A stretch of 64,000 nt of DNA, taken from contig NZ_CP062008.1 in the NCBI RefSeq assembly GCF_005670685.2, positions 5,828,001 to 5,892,000 of the forward strand, in the 5' to 3' direction. Origin of the DNA: Mycolicibacterium mucogenicum DSM 44124 (GTDB lineage: Bacteria > Actinomycetota > Actinomycetes > Mycobacteriales > Mycobacteriaceae). Shown here in pieces: positions 46,087-55,968 of the stretch. Positions within the stretch are counted from its first letter, which is position 1. Every line of letters starts with the position of its first letter. A program made the translations under genes and the position numbers. The notes below the pieces were generated by a model. That model was not told the DNA's origin and did no database searches. It saw only the letters and a list, made by a program, of their open reading frames with translations.

Positions 46087-47523
46087 ATGTCCGATTACGA
46101 AGAGCTGTGCTGGATGCCCGCCGTGGAGTTGTCGCGGAGGATCAGCGACCGTGAGGTCACCCCGGTCGACGTCGCCGAGGCCGTGCTGGGCCGGATATCC
46201 GATGTCAATCCGCAACTCAATGCGTTCGTGTACCACGATCCCGATCAGGTGTTGGCCGATGCAAAGGAGCTCACCGAACAGCTTGCGGGACGGCGACCTG
46301 TGCCACCCCTGCACGGCATCCCCTACAGCGTGAAAGAGGTGTGCGCTGTGGCGGGGACGCCCGTGACGTCAGGTGTCGTCCCGTTCAAGGACGCGGTCGC
46401 CGAGCACGACGAACCCGTGGCGGCACGGCTACGGGCGGCGGGCGGGCTGTTTCTCGGCAAGACCAACAGCGCCGAGGGCGGCTACAAGGCGACGTCGTCC
46501 AACCATCTGTACGGCACGACCCACAATCCGTGGCGCCACGGTATGACGGCGGGCGGCTCCAGCAGCGGCGCCGGGGCAGCGGTGGCAGCCGGGATGGGCC
46601 AGCTCGCGCAGGGCACGGACGGCGGTGGGTCCGTGCGTATTCCCGCCGCGGTGAACGGTGTCGTCGGCTTCAAACCAGCGCTGGGCCGCATTCCGCAGAC
46701 TCGGCTCGCCGGCCGGTTCCATACCTTCGCCTACCACGGGCCGATCACCCGCACGGTGGGCGATGCCGCGCTGATGCTCAACGCCATGGCCGGGTTCGAT
46801 CCGGCGGACCCGCTGTCCTTGCCGTCGGACCACGTCGACTACGTCGCGGCGCTGGATCGTGACATCGATGGCGCGCGCTTTGCGTGGTCTCCGAATCTGG
46901 GGTTCGCCACCGTCGACCCCGAGATCGAGGAGATCTGTCTACGCGCGGTCTCGGCGTTCACGGAGCTGGGCTGCACCGTCGACGAAGCCGATCCCGGGTG
47001 GGGCAATCCCGAGCAAGCCATGTGGGAAGGCGTGTGGGCACCGGTGTATTCGTCGATGCTCGATGCCGCGGACTGGGACGCGCACTCTGGCGAGGTCGAT
47101 GACCAGTTCGTCGAATTGATCCGGTCAGGAGCACGGCTGACGGCTCGCGAAATCCAGCGAGCCGACGCCGAACGCGGCCGCATGGTCGATCAGATGACGG
47201 CGTTCATGTGCGACTTCGACTTTCTCGTCACACCGGTCACCACTCAGCCCACGTTCGCCGCCGACGCGTTCTGCCCCGACAGCCTGTCCGGTGCGCCCCT
47301 GCCGCACCAGCTGATGGGCTGGGTCCTGACCTATCCCTTCAACATGACGACCAACCCGGCCATCTCCGTGCCTGCCGGATTCACGTCCGCCGGAATGCCG
47401 GTCGGGCTGCAGATCATCGGCGGACTACGCGCAGACGCCCAGGTGCTCAGCGTGGCCTCGGCGTACGAACGAGCCCGGCCGTGGTCTCATCACCGGCCGA
47501 ATGTCCTTGCAGTTCAACGCTGA
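46087..47523 (+). CDS. amidase, amidase-signature family
   Basis: 478 residues from ATG 46087, with Shine-Dalgarno GTGAGG. The Ser-cisSer-Lys triad is visible as Lys83 (SVKEV), cis-Ser158 (GGSSSGAGAAVAAGM) and nucleophile Ser182 (GTDGGGSVRIPA). The family hydrolyses amides to acid and ammonia or amine. The C-terminal NMTTNPAISVPAGFTSAGMPVGLQIIGG is standard. It is not GatA, since no GatB/GatC genes are present. The shared operator motif ties it to the permease, PLP enzyme and aldehyde dehydrogenase downstream. It may release the amine or amino acid the cluster then uses. Confidence 0.92.
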   Translation: MSDYEELCWMPAVELSRRISDREVTPVDVAEAVLGRISDVNPQLNAFVYHDPDQVLADAKELTEQLAGRRPVPPLHGIPYSVKEVCAVAGTPVTSGVVPFKDAVAEHDEPVAARLRAAGGLFLGKTNSAEGGYKATSSNHLYGTTHNPWRHGMTAGGSSSGAGAAVAAGMGQLAQGTDGGGSVRIPAAVNGVVGFKPALGRIPQTRLAGRFHTFAYHGPITRTVGDAALMLNAMAGFDPADPLSLPSDHVDYVAALDRDIDGARFAWSPNLGFATVDPEIEEICLRAVSAFTELGCTVDEADPGWGNPEQAMWEGVWAPVYSSMLDAADWDAHSGEVDDQFVELIRSGARLTAREIQRADAERGRMVDQMTAFMCDFDFLVTPVTTQPTFAADAFCPDSLSGAPLPHQLMGWVLTYPFNMTTNPAISVPAGFTSAGMPVGLQIIGGLRADAQVLSVASAYERARPWSHHRPNVLAVQR

Positions 47524-47563
47524 TGTATTCGGCGTTGCCGTCTCGCCGGCGGCAACGCCGAAC

Positions 47564-48259
47564 TCACTGCGTATCTGTGACGGCTCGTTCGTTTCCGCGG
47601 CGGTCGGATTCCAGCTGCCCCAGCATGGCCGCCATGGCGCCCGCGGGATCGCGTCGCCGGATCGCGTCCAGAATCTCGGAATGGACCGCCTGATCATGCC
47701 GGTACCGGTCGTCGGGCGCGAGCTGCAACATGTCGACCATCGCCGTACGCACCCGCGGCGCAAAGGATTCGAAGAGTTCTGACAGCACCGGGTTGTGTGC
47801 CGCACGCACCACGGTGCGATGGAACTCAAGGTCGGCGTCCACGAGTTCGGTGTCCGATCCACCATGCTCGGCATCCGCGCGTTTCTTCAGCGTCGCCCGG
47901 AGCCGGGCGAGATCCCCGGAATCCCGACGGGTGGCGGCCAAGCTCGTGGCCGCCGTCTCGATGGCCTCCCGAACTTCGAGTACATCGTCGATATCAGCGC
48001 GGCGCAGGACCACTTCCCAGTCGTCGGAGCGCTCGAGCGCAGTGACATACACGCCGGAACCCTGACGAGCCTCGACCAGGCCTCGACCGCGAAGCTCCTT
48101 GATCGCCTCGCGCACAGTGGATCTACCGACACCGAGCTCACCGGCCAATGCCGACTCGGCGGGAAGCTTGGCGCCGATCTCCCACTCGCCCGCCGTGATA
48201 CGCGCCGCGATCTGGTCCGCCGCCTGCTCTACGAGCGAAAACCTGCGAAGCACTGCCAT
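47564..48259 (-). CDS. GntR-family regulator, FadR subfamily
   Basis: 231 residues from ATG 48259. The winged HTH is at about 10-75 (AADQIAARITAGEWEIGAKLPAESALAGELGVGRSTVREAIKELRGRGLVEARQGSGVYV). The FCD all-helical ligand domain has LEFHRTVVRAAHNPVL and HDQAVHSEILDAIRRRDPAGA, whose Asp/His residues often bind metal. TAGCGT (48271-48266) lies 6 nt before the ATG, and the operator-like core overlaps it, so the gene is probably autoregulated. It sits between the amidase and the divergent permease operon. Confidence 0.9.
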   Translation of the reverse strand: MAVLRRFSLVEQAADQIAARITAGEWEIGAKLPAESALAGELGVGRSTVREAIKELRGRGLVEARQGSGVYVTALERSDDWEVVLRRADIDDVLEVREAIETAATSLAATRRDSGDLARLRATLKKRADAEHGGSDTELVDADLEFHRTVVRAAHNPVLSELFESFAPRVRTAMVDMLQLAPDDRYRHDQAVHSEILDAIRRRDPAGAMAAMLGQLESDRRGNERAVTDTQ

Positions 48260-48269
48260 GCGCAAACGC

Positions 48270-48289
48270 TAACAGGTTGTCTGACGAGT
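48270..48289. promoter_or_regulatory. GntR operator at its own promoter
   Basis: TAACAGGTTGTCTGACGAGT shares CAGGTTGTC(A/T)GA with 46018-46029 and 48368-48379. It abuts and partly overlaps the -10 of the GntR gene. Confidence 0.62.
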
Positions 48290-48365
48290 GGACATTTCCC
48301 CGGGCGCATCGCCGATGCCCAGTCGCTTCAGCCACGTGATGTTGGCCAACTCACATTCAGCACTT

Positions 48366-48383
48366 GTCAGGTTGTCTGATGAC
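48366..48383. promoter_or_regulatory. GntR operator upstream of the permease operon
   Basis: GTCAGGTTGTCTGATGAC has imperfect inverted arms (TCAG/CTGA around GTTGT). It lies about 108 nt upstream of the permease ATG, in the 231-bp gap between the divergent GntR and permease genes. The rest of that gap shows no recognisable element. Confidence 0.65.
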
Positions 48384-48490
48384 TTATACGCTACTGCCTG
48401 CCGGTGAAATCCGCATCGCCTCTCTGCCAGCGGCCCCGAAGGACTACGCCGCACAACCTCTCAGCACTTCACACCAGAAAGTTGGCCAGC

Positions 48491-49963
48491 ATGGCTCTCT
48501 CGGACCGCAACCCTCCCCCGCGCCTACGCTCAGGCCAGATCGGTACGGGGGCAATCGTTTTCATGGTCGTGGCTGCAGCATCGCCGCTCGGGGCGATGTT
48601 CGTCGGGGCCGGCGCATCCATCGGACACGGCAACGGCATCGGCACTCCGGGCATCTACGTGATCGCAGGCATCACCCTGGCCCTGTTCGCCGTCGGATAC
48701 GTGGCCATGAGCCGTCATGTGGTCAGCGCCGGCGCGTTCTACGTGTACATCACACGCGGACTGGGACGTGCCTTCGGGATGGGGGCCGCCATGATCGCAC
48801 TGATCTGTTACAACGCCTACGTCGTCGCCCTGATCGCCTTCGTCGGCATCTCGACCCAAGGTGCCGCATCAGCCGACCTCGGTATCGAACTGCCCTGGCA
48901 GGTCTGGTCATTGCTCGCCTACCTGGTACTGGTGACGCTGTCGTACTTCCGGATCGAGCTCAGCGCGAAGGTGCTCGGCGTGCTCCTGGCGGCGGAGTTC
49001 GTCATCCTCGGATTGCTCGACGTGATGGTCCTGGTCAAAAACGGACCAGGAGCTTTCCCACTCGAATCATTCGCTCCGAGTTCGGTTTTCACCGCCACGA
49101 TCGGTGTGAGCGTCGTGTACGCGTTTTCCTCGTTCACCGGATTCGAAGCGACCGCGATCTACGGCGAGGAGGCGCGTGAACCACGCCGCACCATTCCGCG
49201 GGCCACCTACATCGCGCTGGCACTCATCACGGGGTTCTACGTGATCACCACCTGGTCACTGATCGCGGCGTTCGGACCGCAGGGTGCGGTCCAAGCGGCA
49301 CAACAGGATTCGGACTTCGTCTTCAAGGCCAACAGCTTGTACGTCGGCGGGATATCCGACCACATCATGCATCTGTTGGTGTGCACCAGCCTGTTCGCCG
49401 CCCTCCTTGCCTTCCACAACGCCACCGCTCGGTACATGTTCGCGCTGGCACGCGACGGCGCGCTGCCGCGCGCGCTCGCCCGCGTCCACGACCGGCACGG
49501 TTCACCCCACATCGCGAGCCGGACTCAGCTCGGATTCGCCGGCGTGGTTCTGGTGCTCATGGCCCTCACGCGACTCGACGTGGAAGACATCGCGGCCGGC
49601 TTCCTCGGCCTCGGCGCTCTGGGGATGCTGTGCCTCCAGGGACTTGCCAGTTGTGCGGTGGTCGGGTTCTTCGCACGACGCCCCGATCGCGAACTGTGGC
49701 GCACGACCATCGCCCCCATTGCCGCAGCACTGCTCCTCGCAACCGGTATCGGGTTGTCGGTGTGGCACTTTCCGGCGCTGACGGGCGCGACGTCGAACCT
49801 GATGAATCACCTCTGGGTGCTGCTGCCCGTCGCTTTCGGAATCGGGCTCCTCGGTGCGTATTACCTACGCCGAACCCGGCCCGACAGCTACGCCGACTTC
49901 GGCTATCTCGAGCCCGCAACCGGCCACGACACCACAACCATCGCGACCAGCCCGGCCAAATGA
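48491..49963 (+). CDS. APC-superfamily amino acid/amine permease
   Basis: 490 residues with about twelve membrane spans. The first-helix motif SPLGAMFVGAGASIGHGNGIGTPG and the SFTGFEATAIYGEEAREPRRTIPRA loop are typical of APC transporters for amino acids, polyamines or related amines. ATG 48491 starts the conserved region; open frame before it lacks hydrophobic character. It leads a likely four-gene operon (permease, small protein, PLP enzyme, aldehyde dehydrogenase) under the GntR-type operator. The substrate is probably what the PLP enzyme acts on. Confidence 0.9.
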   Translation: MALSDRNPPPRLRSGQIGTGAIVFMVVAAASPLGAMFVGAGASIGHGNGIGTPGIYVIAGITLALFAVGYVAMSRHVVSAGAFYVYITRGLGRAFGMGAAMIALICYNAYVVALIAFVGISTQGAASADLGIELPWQVWSLLAYLVLVTLSYFRIELSAKVLGVLLAAEFVILGLLDVMVLVKNGPGAFPLESFAPSSVFTATIGVSVVYAFSSFTGFEATAIYGEEAREPRRTIPRATYIALALITGFYVITTWSLIAAFGPQGAVQAAQQDSDFVFKANSLYVGGISDHIMHLLVCTSLFAALLAFHNATARYMFALARDGALPRALARVHDRHGSPHIASRTQLGFAGVVLVLMALTRLDVEDIAAGFLGLGALGMLCLQGLASCAVVGFFARRPDRELWRTTIAPIAAALLLATGIGLSVWHFPALTGATSNLMNHLWVLLPVAFGIGLLGAYYLRRTRPDSYADFGYLEPATGHDTTTIATSPAK

Positions 49964-49974
49964 AAGGAAACCAC

Positions 49975-50322
49975 ATGTCCCCCACCTGCCTTCATCTTCC
50001 GATTCTCGCGGGCCAGACGCCACGCACCGAGGCATTCATGGCCGAACTGGCCGGCCCGCGTGCGGAGGCCTACGGCGAATCACAACGCGAACTCGAAGTG
50101 ACCAAAGAAGCCTGGTTCATCGTCCGATCCGGCGCCGGCGACATCCTCGTGGCCTACCTGGAATGCGTCGACTTCGCCCTGGCGCTCGGCCGAATGAGCG
50201 TATCGGCACGACCGTTCGACCGGTGGTTCAAAGATTCGCTGCGCGCCTGCACCGGACTCGATCTCGACAATCCGCCGGCCCTCTCACTCCCGGAACTCGC
50301 CGCCTACTACACCGAAAGCTGA
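49975..50322 (+). CDS. small conserved protein of unknown function (possibly DUF6176-like)
   Basis: 115 residues from ATG 49975, with Shine-Dalgarno AAAGGAAA. The order of secondary structure (helix AFMAELAGPRAEAYGESQRELEVTK, strands EAWFIVRSGAGDILVAYLECVDF, helix, then FDRWFKDSLRACTGLDL) suggests a ferredoxin-like alpha+beta fold. I am not sure of a named family. It lies 11 nt after the permease gene and 3 nt before the PLP enzyme gene, so it is cotranscribed and may have a regulatory or accessory role in the pathway. Confidence 0.65.
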   Translation: MSPTCLHLPILAGQTPRTEAFMAELAGPRAEAYGESQRELEVTKEAWFIVRSGAGDILVAYLECVDFALALGRMSVSARPFDRWFKDSLRACTGLDLDNPPALSLPELAAYYTES

Positions 50323-50325
50323 AAC

Positions 50326-51630
50326 ATGAGAACACTTCTCGACCGCGCCTTCGCACTCAACCCGAACATGCTCGCCGCAGCCATCGAGCTGCATCAGGCA
50401 GGCGCGGTGCCATCGGCCACGCAATTGATCGACCTTGACATGATCGCCCAGAACGCGCGCCGCACTGCCGCGGCCGCCGAGGAACACGGGCTGCGCGTAT
50501 ACGCCATGACCAAGCAGAACGGTCTGAACCCCGTCATGACCAAGGTGATGCTGGAGTGCGGTATCCCGTCCACCTGTGCGGTGGAAACGCTTCAGGCACA
50601 CCGGATTCACCGCTATGGATTCCCCCTCGGAAACGTCGGCCACATCCAGAACGTCCCGGCCGCGCAGGTTCCCGCGGTGGTCGCGATGCGCCCCGAATTC
50701 ATCACGGTCTACACCTACGAGGCTGCTGCGCGGGTCTCCGCCGCGGCTGCGCGGCTCGGCGTCACGCAGCGGCTCTACGTGCGGGTCACCAACCAGGCAC
50801 CGACCGGAACACCGATCGTCGGCGTCGACGACGGCGCGTTCAGCGGGCTTGTCGGCGGGTGGACCGAGGACACCTGTGTTGCCGGAATCCGACCGCTGCT
50901 GGACCTTCCGAACGTCGAGGTCGCGGGATTGACCCAATTCTCCGCCATCAGCTACGGGGAAACCGGTGATCCGTCGGTGGTGAAACCGACCGAGGCGTTC
51001 TTCACCATGCTGCGCGCCAAGGAACTGCTGGAAAGAGAACTTGGTCTGGCCGATCTTCATCTCAACGTCGGCGGCAACGCCAACGTCGGAACGTTTCCCG
51101 TCCTCGCGAGCTACGGCGTCACCGAAGTGGAGCCCGGGGTGTCGCTGGCCGGGTCGGGCGGCTTCCATGCCAAGCAGGACATGGCCGAACGACCGGCACA
51201 AGTCGTGGTCACCGAGGTCAGCCACTACTGGGGCGACAATGTCTACACCGCGGGCGGTGTGTTCAACTTCGTCTCCGATCTGTATGACCCGGAGCCCATG
51301 TCCGCTGCGGCCGGAACCGATCTCGACTCCGCGAGGGGCTGCCGCATTCCGTATCTGTACAACGAAATGGTTGACGCCCACGGGGTATTCGGCCCGGGTG
51401 AGCCGATGCCGGCAATCGGCGACACCGTCCTGGTGGTGCATCACCCCCAGGCATTCCTCGAGCGTGGTTACACCGCTGCCGTCAGCGGCATCGCCACCGG
51501 TAACCCGCGCGTCGAGGGCGTCTTCGATGCCGCGTGCAACCAACTCGACGAGTCGTTCAACGTGCTTCCACTGCAGCACACACTCGACCGTCTCGACGCG
51601 GTCGGCCGCTCCTACCGCGGCGAGAGCTGA
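50326..51630 (+). CDS. fold-type III PLP enzyme, YhfX/alanine-racemase-like
   Basis: 434 residues. The N-terminal PLP barrel has LIDLDMIAQNARRTAAAAEEHGLRVYAMTKQNGLNPV, with Lys63 in position to form the internal aldimine, and later LHLNVGGNANVGTFPVLASYGVTEVEPGVSLAGSG. The C-terminal beta domain includes PMPAIGDTVLVVHHPQAFL. Overall this resembles E. coli YhfX, a PLP protein of unknown reaction, and more distantly alanine/ornithine racemases and D-threonine aldolases. A racemase, aldolase or lyase are all possible. Next to an aldehyde dehydrogenase, an aldehyde-releasing reaction is attractive but unproven. Confidence 0.78.
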   Translation: MRTLLDRAFALNPNMLAAAIELHQAGAVPSATQLIDLDMIAQNARRTAAAAEEHGLRVYAMTKQNGLNPVMTKVMLECGIPSTCAVETLQAHRIHRYGFPLGNVGHIQNVPAAQVPAVVAMRPEFITVYTYEAAARVSAAAARLGVTQRLYVRVTNQAPTGTPIVGVDDGAFSGLVGGWTEDTCVAGIRPLLDLPNVEVAGLTQFSAISYGETGDPSVVKPTEAFFTMLRAKELLERELGLADLHLNVGGNANVGTFPVLASYGVTEVEPGVSLAGSGGFHAKQDMAERPAQVVVTEVSHYWGDNVYTAGGVFNFVSDLYDPEPMSAAAGTDLDSARGCRIPYLYNEMVDAHGVFGPGEPMPAIGDTVLVVHHPQAFLERGYTAAVSGIATGNPRVEGVFDAACNQLDESFNVLPLQHTLDRLDAVGRSYRGES

Positions 51631-51639
51631 GGCACAGCC

Positions 51640-53160
51640 ATGACATCCACGACAACCGATGCGATGACCGTCGCCGGCCACACCGTTCTCCCCGCGGTCA
51701 CCCGCTTCCTACGCAGGCCCAAGCGGCTGCTCATCGGCGACGAGTGGACCGAACCCGACGCGGGCCGGATGTTCTCGACCACGGACCCGGGCACGGGTCT
51801 GCGCCTCGCCGAGGTCCCCCGCGCCGATGCGCAGGACGTCGACCGCGCCGTGCGAGCCGCCCGCCGCGCATTCGACACCGGAGCCTGGCCATCGCTCAAA
51901 CCCAATGAGCGCGAACGCCTCTTGTGGCGAGTCGGTGATCTGCTCTCGGAGCGCGCCGAGGACATCGGCCAGTTGGAGGCCCTCGACAACGGAAAGTCCG
52001 CCGCGGTCGCCGCGGCCGTCGATGTGGCATGGGCGGCCGACGTCTTCCGCTACTACGCGGGCTGGTGCACCAAGATCGAGGGCACGACGGTCGACGTGTC
52101 CATGCCGTTCGTTCCCGGCGGCCAGTTCCACGCCTACACCCTGCGTGAGCCCGTCGGTGTCTGCGGACTCATCGTGCCGTGGAACTTCCCGATCCTGATG
52201 GCGGCGTGGAAGCTGGCCCCGGCCCTGGCCGCCGGCAACACCGTCGTCCTCAAACCGGCTGAGCAGACGCCTCTTTCGGCGCTGCTGCTGGGCGAGCTCT
52301 TTCTGGAGGCGGGTTTTCCGCCAGGCGTGGTCAACGTGGTGACCGGCTTCGGTGATGCGGGTGCGGCACTGGCCGCGCACGAGGGCGTGGACAAGATCGC
52401 ATTCACGGGTTCCACCGAGGTCGGCAAGCGGGTGTTGGCCGCGGCCGGCGGCAACCTCAAGAAGGTATCGCTCGAGCTGGGTGGCAAAAGCGCCAACATC
52501 GTGTTCGCGGATGCCGATTTCGATGCCGCCGTGACCGGTTCACTCAACGCCTGGCTGTTCAACCACGGTCAGTGTTGCGTCGCCGGAACGCGATTGTTCG
52601 TCGAGCACCACATCTTCGACGAGTTCACCGCAGCGGTGGCCGACGCCGCGTCCCGAGTGACGATCGGCCACGGCCTCGATCCGGCCACGCAGCTCGGTCC
52701 GCTGGTCTCACAGAGCCAGTTCGATAAAGTCACCGATTATCTGGCAGCAGGACTGACAGACGGCGCACGCGCCCTGTGTGGTGGAAAACGCTGGGGCGAC
52801 CAAGGTTTCTTTGTCGAACCGACCGTATTCGTCGATGTACAGCCGCAGTTCCGCGTGGTGGCGGAAGAGATCTTCGGCCCGGTGGTGGCGGCCATGCCGT
52901 TCCGAGCAGATGACGACATCGCCGCTGCCGCCAACGACTCGATCTACGGGCTGGCCGCCGGCATCTGGACGCGTGACATCTCCAGGGCGCACCGGCTGGC
53001 CCGGCAACTGCACGCCGGATCGGTCTGGGTCAATCAGTACAACGGCTTCGACACCGCGATGCCGTTCGGCGGCTACAAGCAATCGGGATGGGGCAGGGAA
53101 CTGGGTGCAGGGGCCATCGACCTCTACACCCAGACCAAAGCCGTCAACGTTGCGTTGTAG
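51640..53160 (+). CDS. aldehyde dehydrogenase, NAD(P)-dependent
   Basis: 506 residues. [44 protein letters not shown], catalytic Glu279 in SLELGGK and Cys313 in HGQCCVAG define a fully active [32 protein letters not shown] near the end matches betaine-aldehyde/indole-acetaldehyde-type enzymes. ATG 51640 has GAGG upstream. It ends the GntR-regulated operon and probably oxidises the aldehyde from the PLP enzyme or an amine step. Its last 17 nt overlap the end of convergent ilvD. Confidence 0.93.
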   Translation: MTSTTTDAMTVAGHTVLPAVTRFLRRPKRLLIGDEWTEPDAGRMFSTTDPGTGLRLAEVPRADAQDVDRAVRAARRAFDTGAWPSLKPNERERLLWRVGDLLSERAEDIGQLEALDNGKSAAVAAAVDVAWAADVFRYYAGWCTKIEGTTVDVSMPFVPGGQFHAYTLREPVGVCGLIVPWNFPILMAAWKLAPALAAGNTVVLKPAEQTPLSALLLGELFLEAGFPPGVVNVVTGFGDAGAALAAHEGVDKIAFTGSTEVGKRVLAAAGGNLKKVSLELGGKSANIVFADADFDAAVTGSLNAWLFNHGQCCVAGTRLFVEHHIFDEFTAAVADAASRVTIGHGLDPATQLGPLVSQSQFDKVTDYLAAGLTDGARALCGGKRWGDQGFFVEPTVFVDVQPQFRVVAEEIFGPVVAAMPFRADDDIAAAANDSIYGLAAGIWTRDISRAHRLARQLHAGSVWVNQYNGFDTAMPFGGYKQSGWGRELGAGAIDLYTQTKAVNVAL

Positions 53161-55066
53161 CGGCACCAGCCGCCGCGAGCCGAGCCTGCGCCCCGGCGGC
53201 TCGGCTCGCGGCCTCGATCCCCGACACGTCGCGCACCGCCCCCTGGTCTGCCGACAGGGCCATGGCGGCGTAGGCCCGCAGCGCGGGCGACACCTCACGG
53301 TCCCGGTGCTTCGGCCAGTACCCGCCGCCCTGTTCCAGCCGATGCCGGCGGGCGTCGAGTTCGGTTGCGTCGACGCCCAATTCGATGCGGCGGCCCGGGA
53401 TGTCGATGTCGATGCGGTCCCCGTCCTGCACCAGGGCGATGACGCCTCCGGCCGCTGCCTCCGGCGAGATGTGGCCGATCGACAACCCCGAGGATCCGCC
53501 GGAGAACCGCCCGTCGGTGATCAGCGCGCACACCTTCCCGAGCCCGACACCCTTGAGATACGAGGTGGGATAGAGCATTTCCTGCATCCCGGGCCCACCG
53601 CGGGGGCCCTCGTAGCGCACCACGACGACGTCGCCGGGCTGCACCCGGCCGCTCAAGATGACGTCCTGTGCCTCCTCCTGGGATTCGACGACCACGGCGG
53701 GGCCGCTGAAGCGCAGGATCGAGTCGTCGACGCCGGCTGTCTTGACCACGCACCCGCCCTCGGCGAGGTTTCCGCGCAGGATGGCCAGCCCGCCGTCGGC
53801 CGAATACGCATGCGCGACATCGCGGATACAGCCTGACACCGCGTCGAGGTCGAGGTTCTCCCAGCGGCAGGACTGCGAAAACGCAGAACTGGACCGCACC
53901 CCGCCCGGCGCGGCGAAAAACAGGTCCACGGCCGCGTCCGAGACCTTGGGAGATCTCGTGTCCCACGTCTCGAGCCACGACGTGAGCGAATCAGTATGGA
54001 TCGCATGCACATTGGTGTCCAGCAGGCCCGCACGCAGCAGCTCTCCCATCACGGCGGGGATGCCACCGGCCCGGTGCACATCCTCCATCAGGTACTTGCC
54101 GTTGGGGGCGACCTTGCAGATGCACGGAATCCTGGTGGAGAGCGCTTCGATGTCGGCAAGATCGAAGTCCACCTCCGCTTCACGTGCCGCCGCGAGCAGA
54201 TGCAGGATGGTGTTGGTTGACCCACCCATCGCGATGTCGACCACCATGGCGTTGGAAAACGCTGCGGCAGAAGCAATGTTGCGGGGTAGCGCGCTCTCGT
54301 CGTCCTCGTTGTAGTAGCGCCGGGCCAGAGCCATGACGGCCGCACCGGCGTCCTCATAGAGCCGGCGGCGCGCCGTGTGGGTCGCCAGCGTCGTGCCGTT
54401 GCCCGGCAGGGCCAGCCCGATCGCCTCGGTGAGACAGTTCATCGAGTTCGCGGTGAACATGCCGGAGCACGACCCGCAGGTCGGGCACGCCGCGGCCTCG
54501 ACGCGCTCGAGGTCGGCGTCCGAGACCTCGGGAGCGACCGCGTCGGTCACCGCCGAGATCAGGTGCAGGCCGGTGCGCACCGTGCCGTCGACGAGCGTCG
54601 CCGTGCCGCCCTCCATCGGCCCGCCCGACACGAACACCGTCGGCACGTTCAACCGCAGCGCAGCCATCAACATGCCGGGAGTGATCTTGTCGCAGTTGGA
54701 GATACAGACCAGCGCATCCGCGCGGTGCGCGTTGACCATGTACTCGATCGAGTCGGCAATCAGGTCGCGGGACGGCAGCGAGTACAACATGCCGCCGTGC
54801 CCCATGGCGATGCCGTCATCGACGGCGATGGTGTTGAATTCCCGCGCTATTCCACCGGCTGCCTGCACCGCGTCGCACACGATGCGGCCCACCGGCTGCA
54901 AATGGGTGTGGCCGGGCACAAACTCGGTGAAACTGTTGGCCACAGCCACAATTGGCTTGCCGAAGTCGGCGCCGGACACACCGGCGGCGCGCAGCAACGC
55001 CCGCGCGCCGGCCATGTTCCGGCCGTGGGTGACGGTCCTGGATCTCAATTCGGGCATGGCACCCAT
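53144..55066 (-). CDS. ilvD: dihydroxy-acid dehydratase, 4Fe-4S (E. coli) type
   Basis: 640 residues, starting at ATG 55066 or, more like E. coli IlvD, at ATG 55057 ([21 protein letters not shown]). Fe-S and substrate motifs: [12 protein letters not shown] with Cys125 and [16 protein letters not shown] with Cys194/197/200. The early segment reads [11 protein letters not shown], without the extra Cys that marks 2Fe-2S IlvD enzymes such as the usual mycobacterial one, so this is the oxygen-sensitive E. coli type. It dehydrates dihydroxyvalerates in branched-chain amino acid synthesis. No other ilv gene is near. Divergent from the XRE regulator. Confidence 0.92.
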   Translation of the reverse strand: MGAMPELRSRTVTHGRNMAGARALLRAAGVSGADFGKPIVAVANSFTEFVPGHTHLQPVGRIVCDAVQAAGGIAREFNTIAVDDGIAMGHGGMLYSLPSRDLIADSIEYMVNAHRADALVCISNCDKITPGMLMAALRLNVPTVFVSGGPMEGGTATLVDGTVRTGLHLISAVTDAVAPEVSDADLERVEAAACPTCGSCSGMFTANSMNCLTEAIGLALPGNGTTLATHTARRRLYEDAGAAVMALARRYYNEDDESALPRNIASAAAFSNAMVVDIAMGGSTNTILHLLAAAREAEVDFDLADIEALSTRIPCICKVAPNGKYLMEDVHRAGGIPAVMGELLRAGLLDTNVHAIHTDSLTSWLETWDTRSPKVSDAAVDLFFAAPGGVRSSSAFSQSCRWENLDLDAVSGCIRDVAHAYSADGGLAILRGNLAEGGCVVKTAGVDDSILRFSGPAVVVESQEEAQDVILSGRVQPGDVVVVRYEGPRGGPGMQEMLYPTSYLKGVGLGKVCALITDGRFSGGSSGLSIGHISPEAAAGGVIALVQDGDRIDIDIPGRRIELGVDATELDARRHRLEQGGGYWPKHRDREVSPALRAYAAMALSADQGAVRDVSGIEAASRAAGAQARLAAAGAATTQR

Positions 55067-55106
55067 GCTTGTGGACGGCGCGCGACAGGCGAAGACGGTG
55101 CTGCCT

Positions 55107-55134
55107 CTAGTACTGCCACTACCAGCCTTAACAT
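55107..55134. promoter_or_regulatory. operator-like repeat and -10 between ilvD and the XRE gene
   Basis: CTAGTACT and ACTACCAG (55107-55114 and 55118-55125) form an imperfect inverted repeat. TAACAT (55129-55134) follows and ends 6 nt before ATG 55141 of the XRE gene, a leaderless layout. The XRE protein may bind here and control itself and ilvD. Confidence 0.45.
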
Positions 55135-55140
55135 TGAGCG

Positions 55141-55968
55141 ATGTCCAACCAGGCCGCCCGCGCAGAGCTGGGCGGATTCCTGCGGATGCGCCGGGAGGCG
55201 GTCGACCGCGCCGAGCATGATCTGCCGCCGATCCGGGGCCGCCAGAACGGCCTCCGCCGTGAGGAAGTGGCGTTCCTGTCCGCCATCAGCGTCACCTGGT
55301 ACACGTGGCTGGAGCAGGGCCGTGACATCAACCCGTCGCGGCAGGTGCTCGACGCCATCGGGGAAACGCTGCGGCTCTCCCCTGCCGACCAGACGTACCT
55401 GCTGTCACTCGCCGGTTTCTCCCCGGGCGGCGCGCAACTCATGCCGGATACCGGCGAACCGCCTGATCATCTGCTCCGGCTTCTGGAGGCGTTCGGCCGC
55501 TCGCCGGCCTTCGCGATCGATCTCGACTGGGAGATCACCGCATGGAATCGCGCCTACGCGGCGCTGTATCCGCGGGTGCGGACGGTCGCTCGCGAGGATC
55601 GCAATCTGTTGTGGCTGGTGTTCACCGATCCGTCGATCCGGCAGCTGATGCCGGACTGGGACGTGGAGAGTCGGCGCTTCGTTTCGGAGTACCGCATGCA
55701 GAACGGCGCCCGACTCGGCGAGCCCGCGGTGGTCGAACTACTCGACCGATTGCGCGCGGACAGCCAGGAATTCGACCGCGTCTGGAACGACCACACCATC
55801 GAGGGTTTTCAGACCCGGATCCGTCGGTTCGCCCACGAGGCACTCGGCGATATCGAGCTGGAGTATCACCGGCTGGCCCCGGCTGACCTGCCGGATCTGA
55901 ACATCGTCGTCTACACCCCGGCCACCGCGGAGGCGGACCGGCAGCTCGACCGTATCCGGGGCGGCTAG
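55141..55968 (+). CDS. XRE-family regulator with MmyB-like ligand-binding domain
   Basis: 275 residues. The N-terminal HTH ([58 protein letters not shown]) covers about 10-80. The C-terminal part ([72 protein letters not shown]) is the MmyB-like domain that binds a fatty-acid-like ligand in known members. Such regulators often control a neighbouring dehydrogenase; here the divergent neighbour is ilvD. The last 4 nt overlap the end of the convergent amidase gene. Confidence 0.88.
   Translation: MSNQAARAELGGFLRMRREAVDRAEHDLPPIRGRQNGLRREEVAFLSAISVTWYTWLEQGRDINPSRQVLDAIGETLRLSPADQTYLLSLAGFSPGGAQLMPDTGEPPDHLLRLLEAFGRSPAFAIDLDWEITAWNRAYAALYPRVRTVAREDRNLLWLVFTDPSIRQLMPDWDVESRRFVSEYRMQNGARLGEPAVVELLDRLRADSQEFDRVWNDHTIEGFQTRIRRFAHEALGDIELEYHRLAPADLPDLNIVVYTPATAEADRQLDRIRGG

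Noticed and set aside
46087..47523. The amidase as GatA of the tRNA amidotransferase
   Set aside because: GatB and GatC are absent nearby and the gene sits in a GntR-regulated catabolic cluster.
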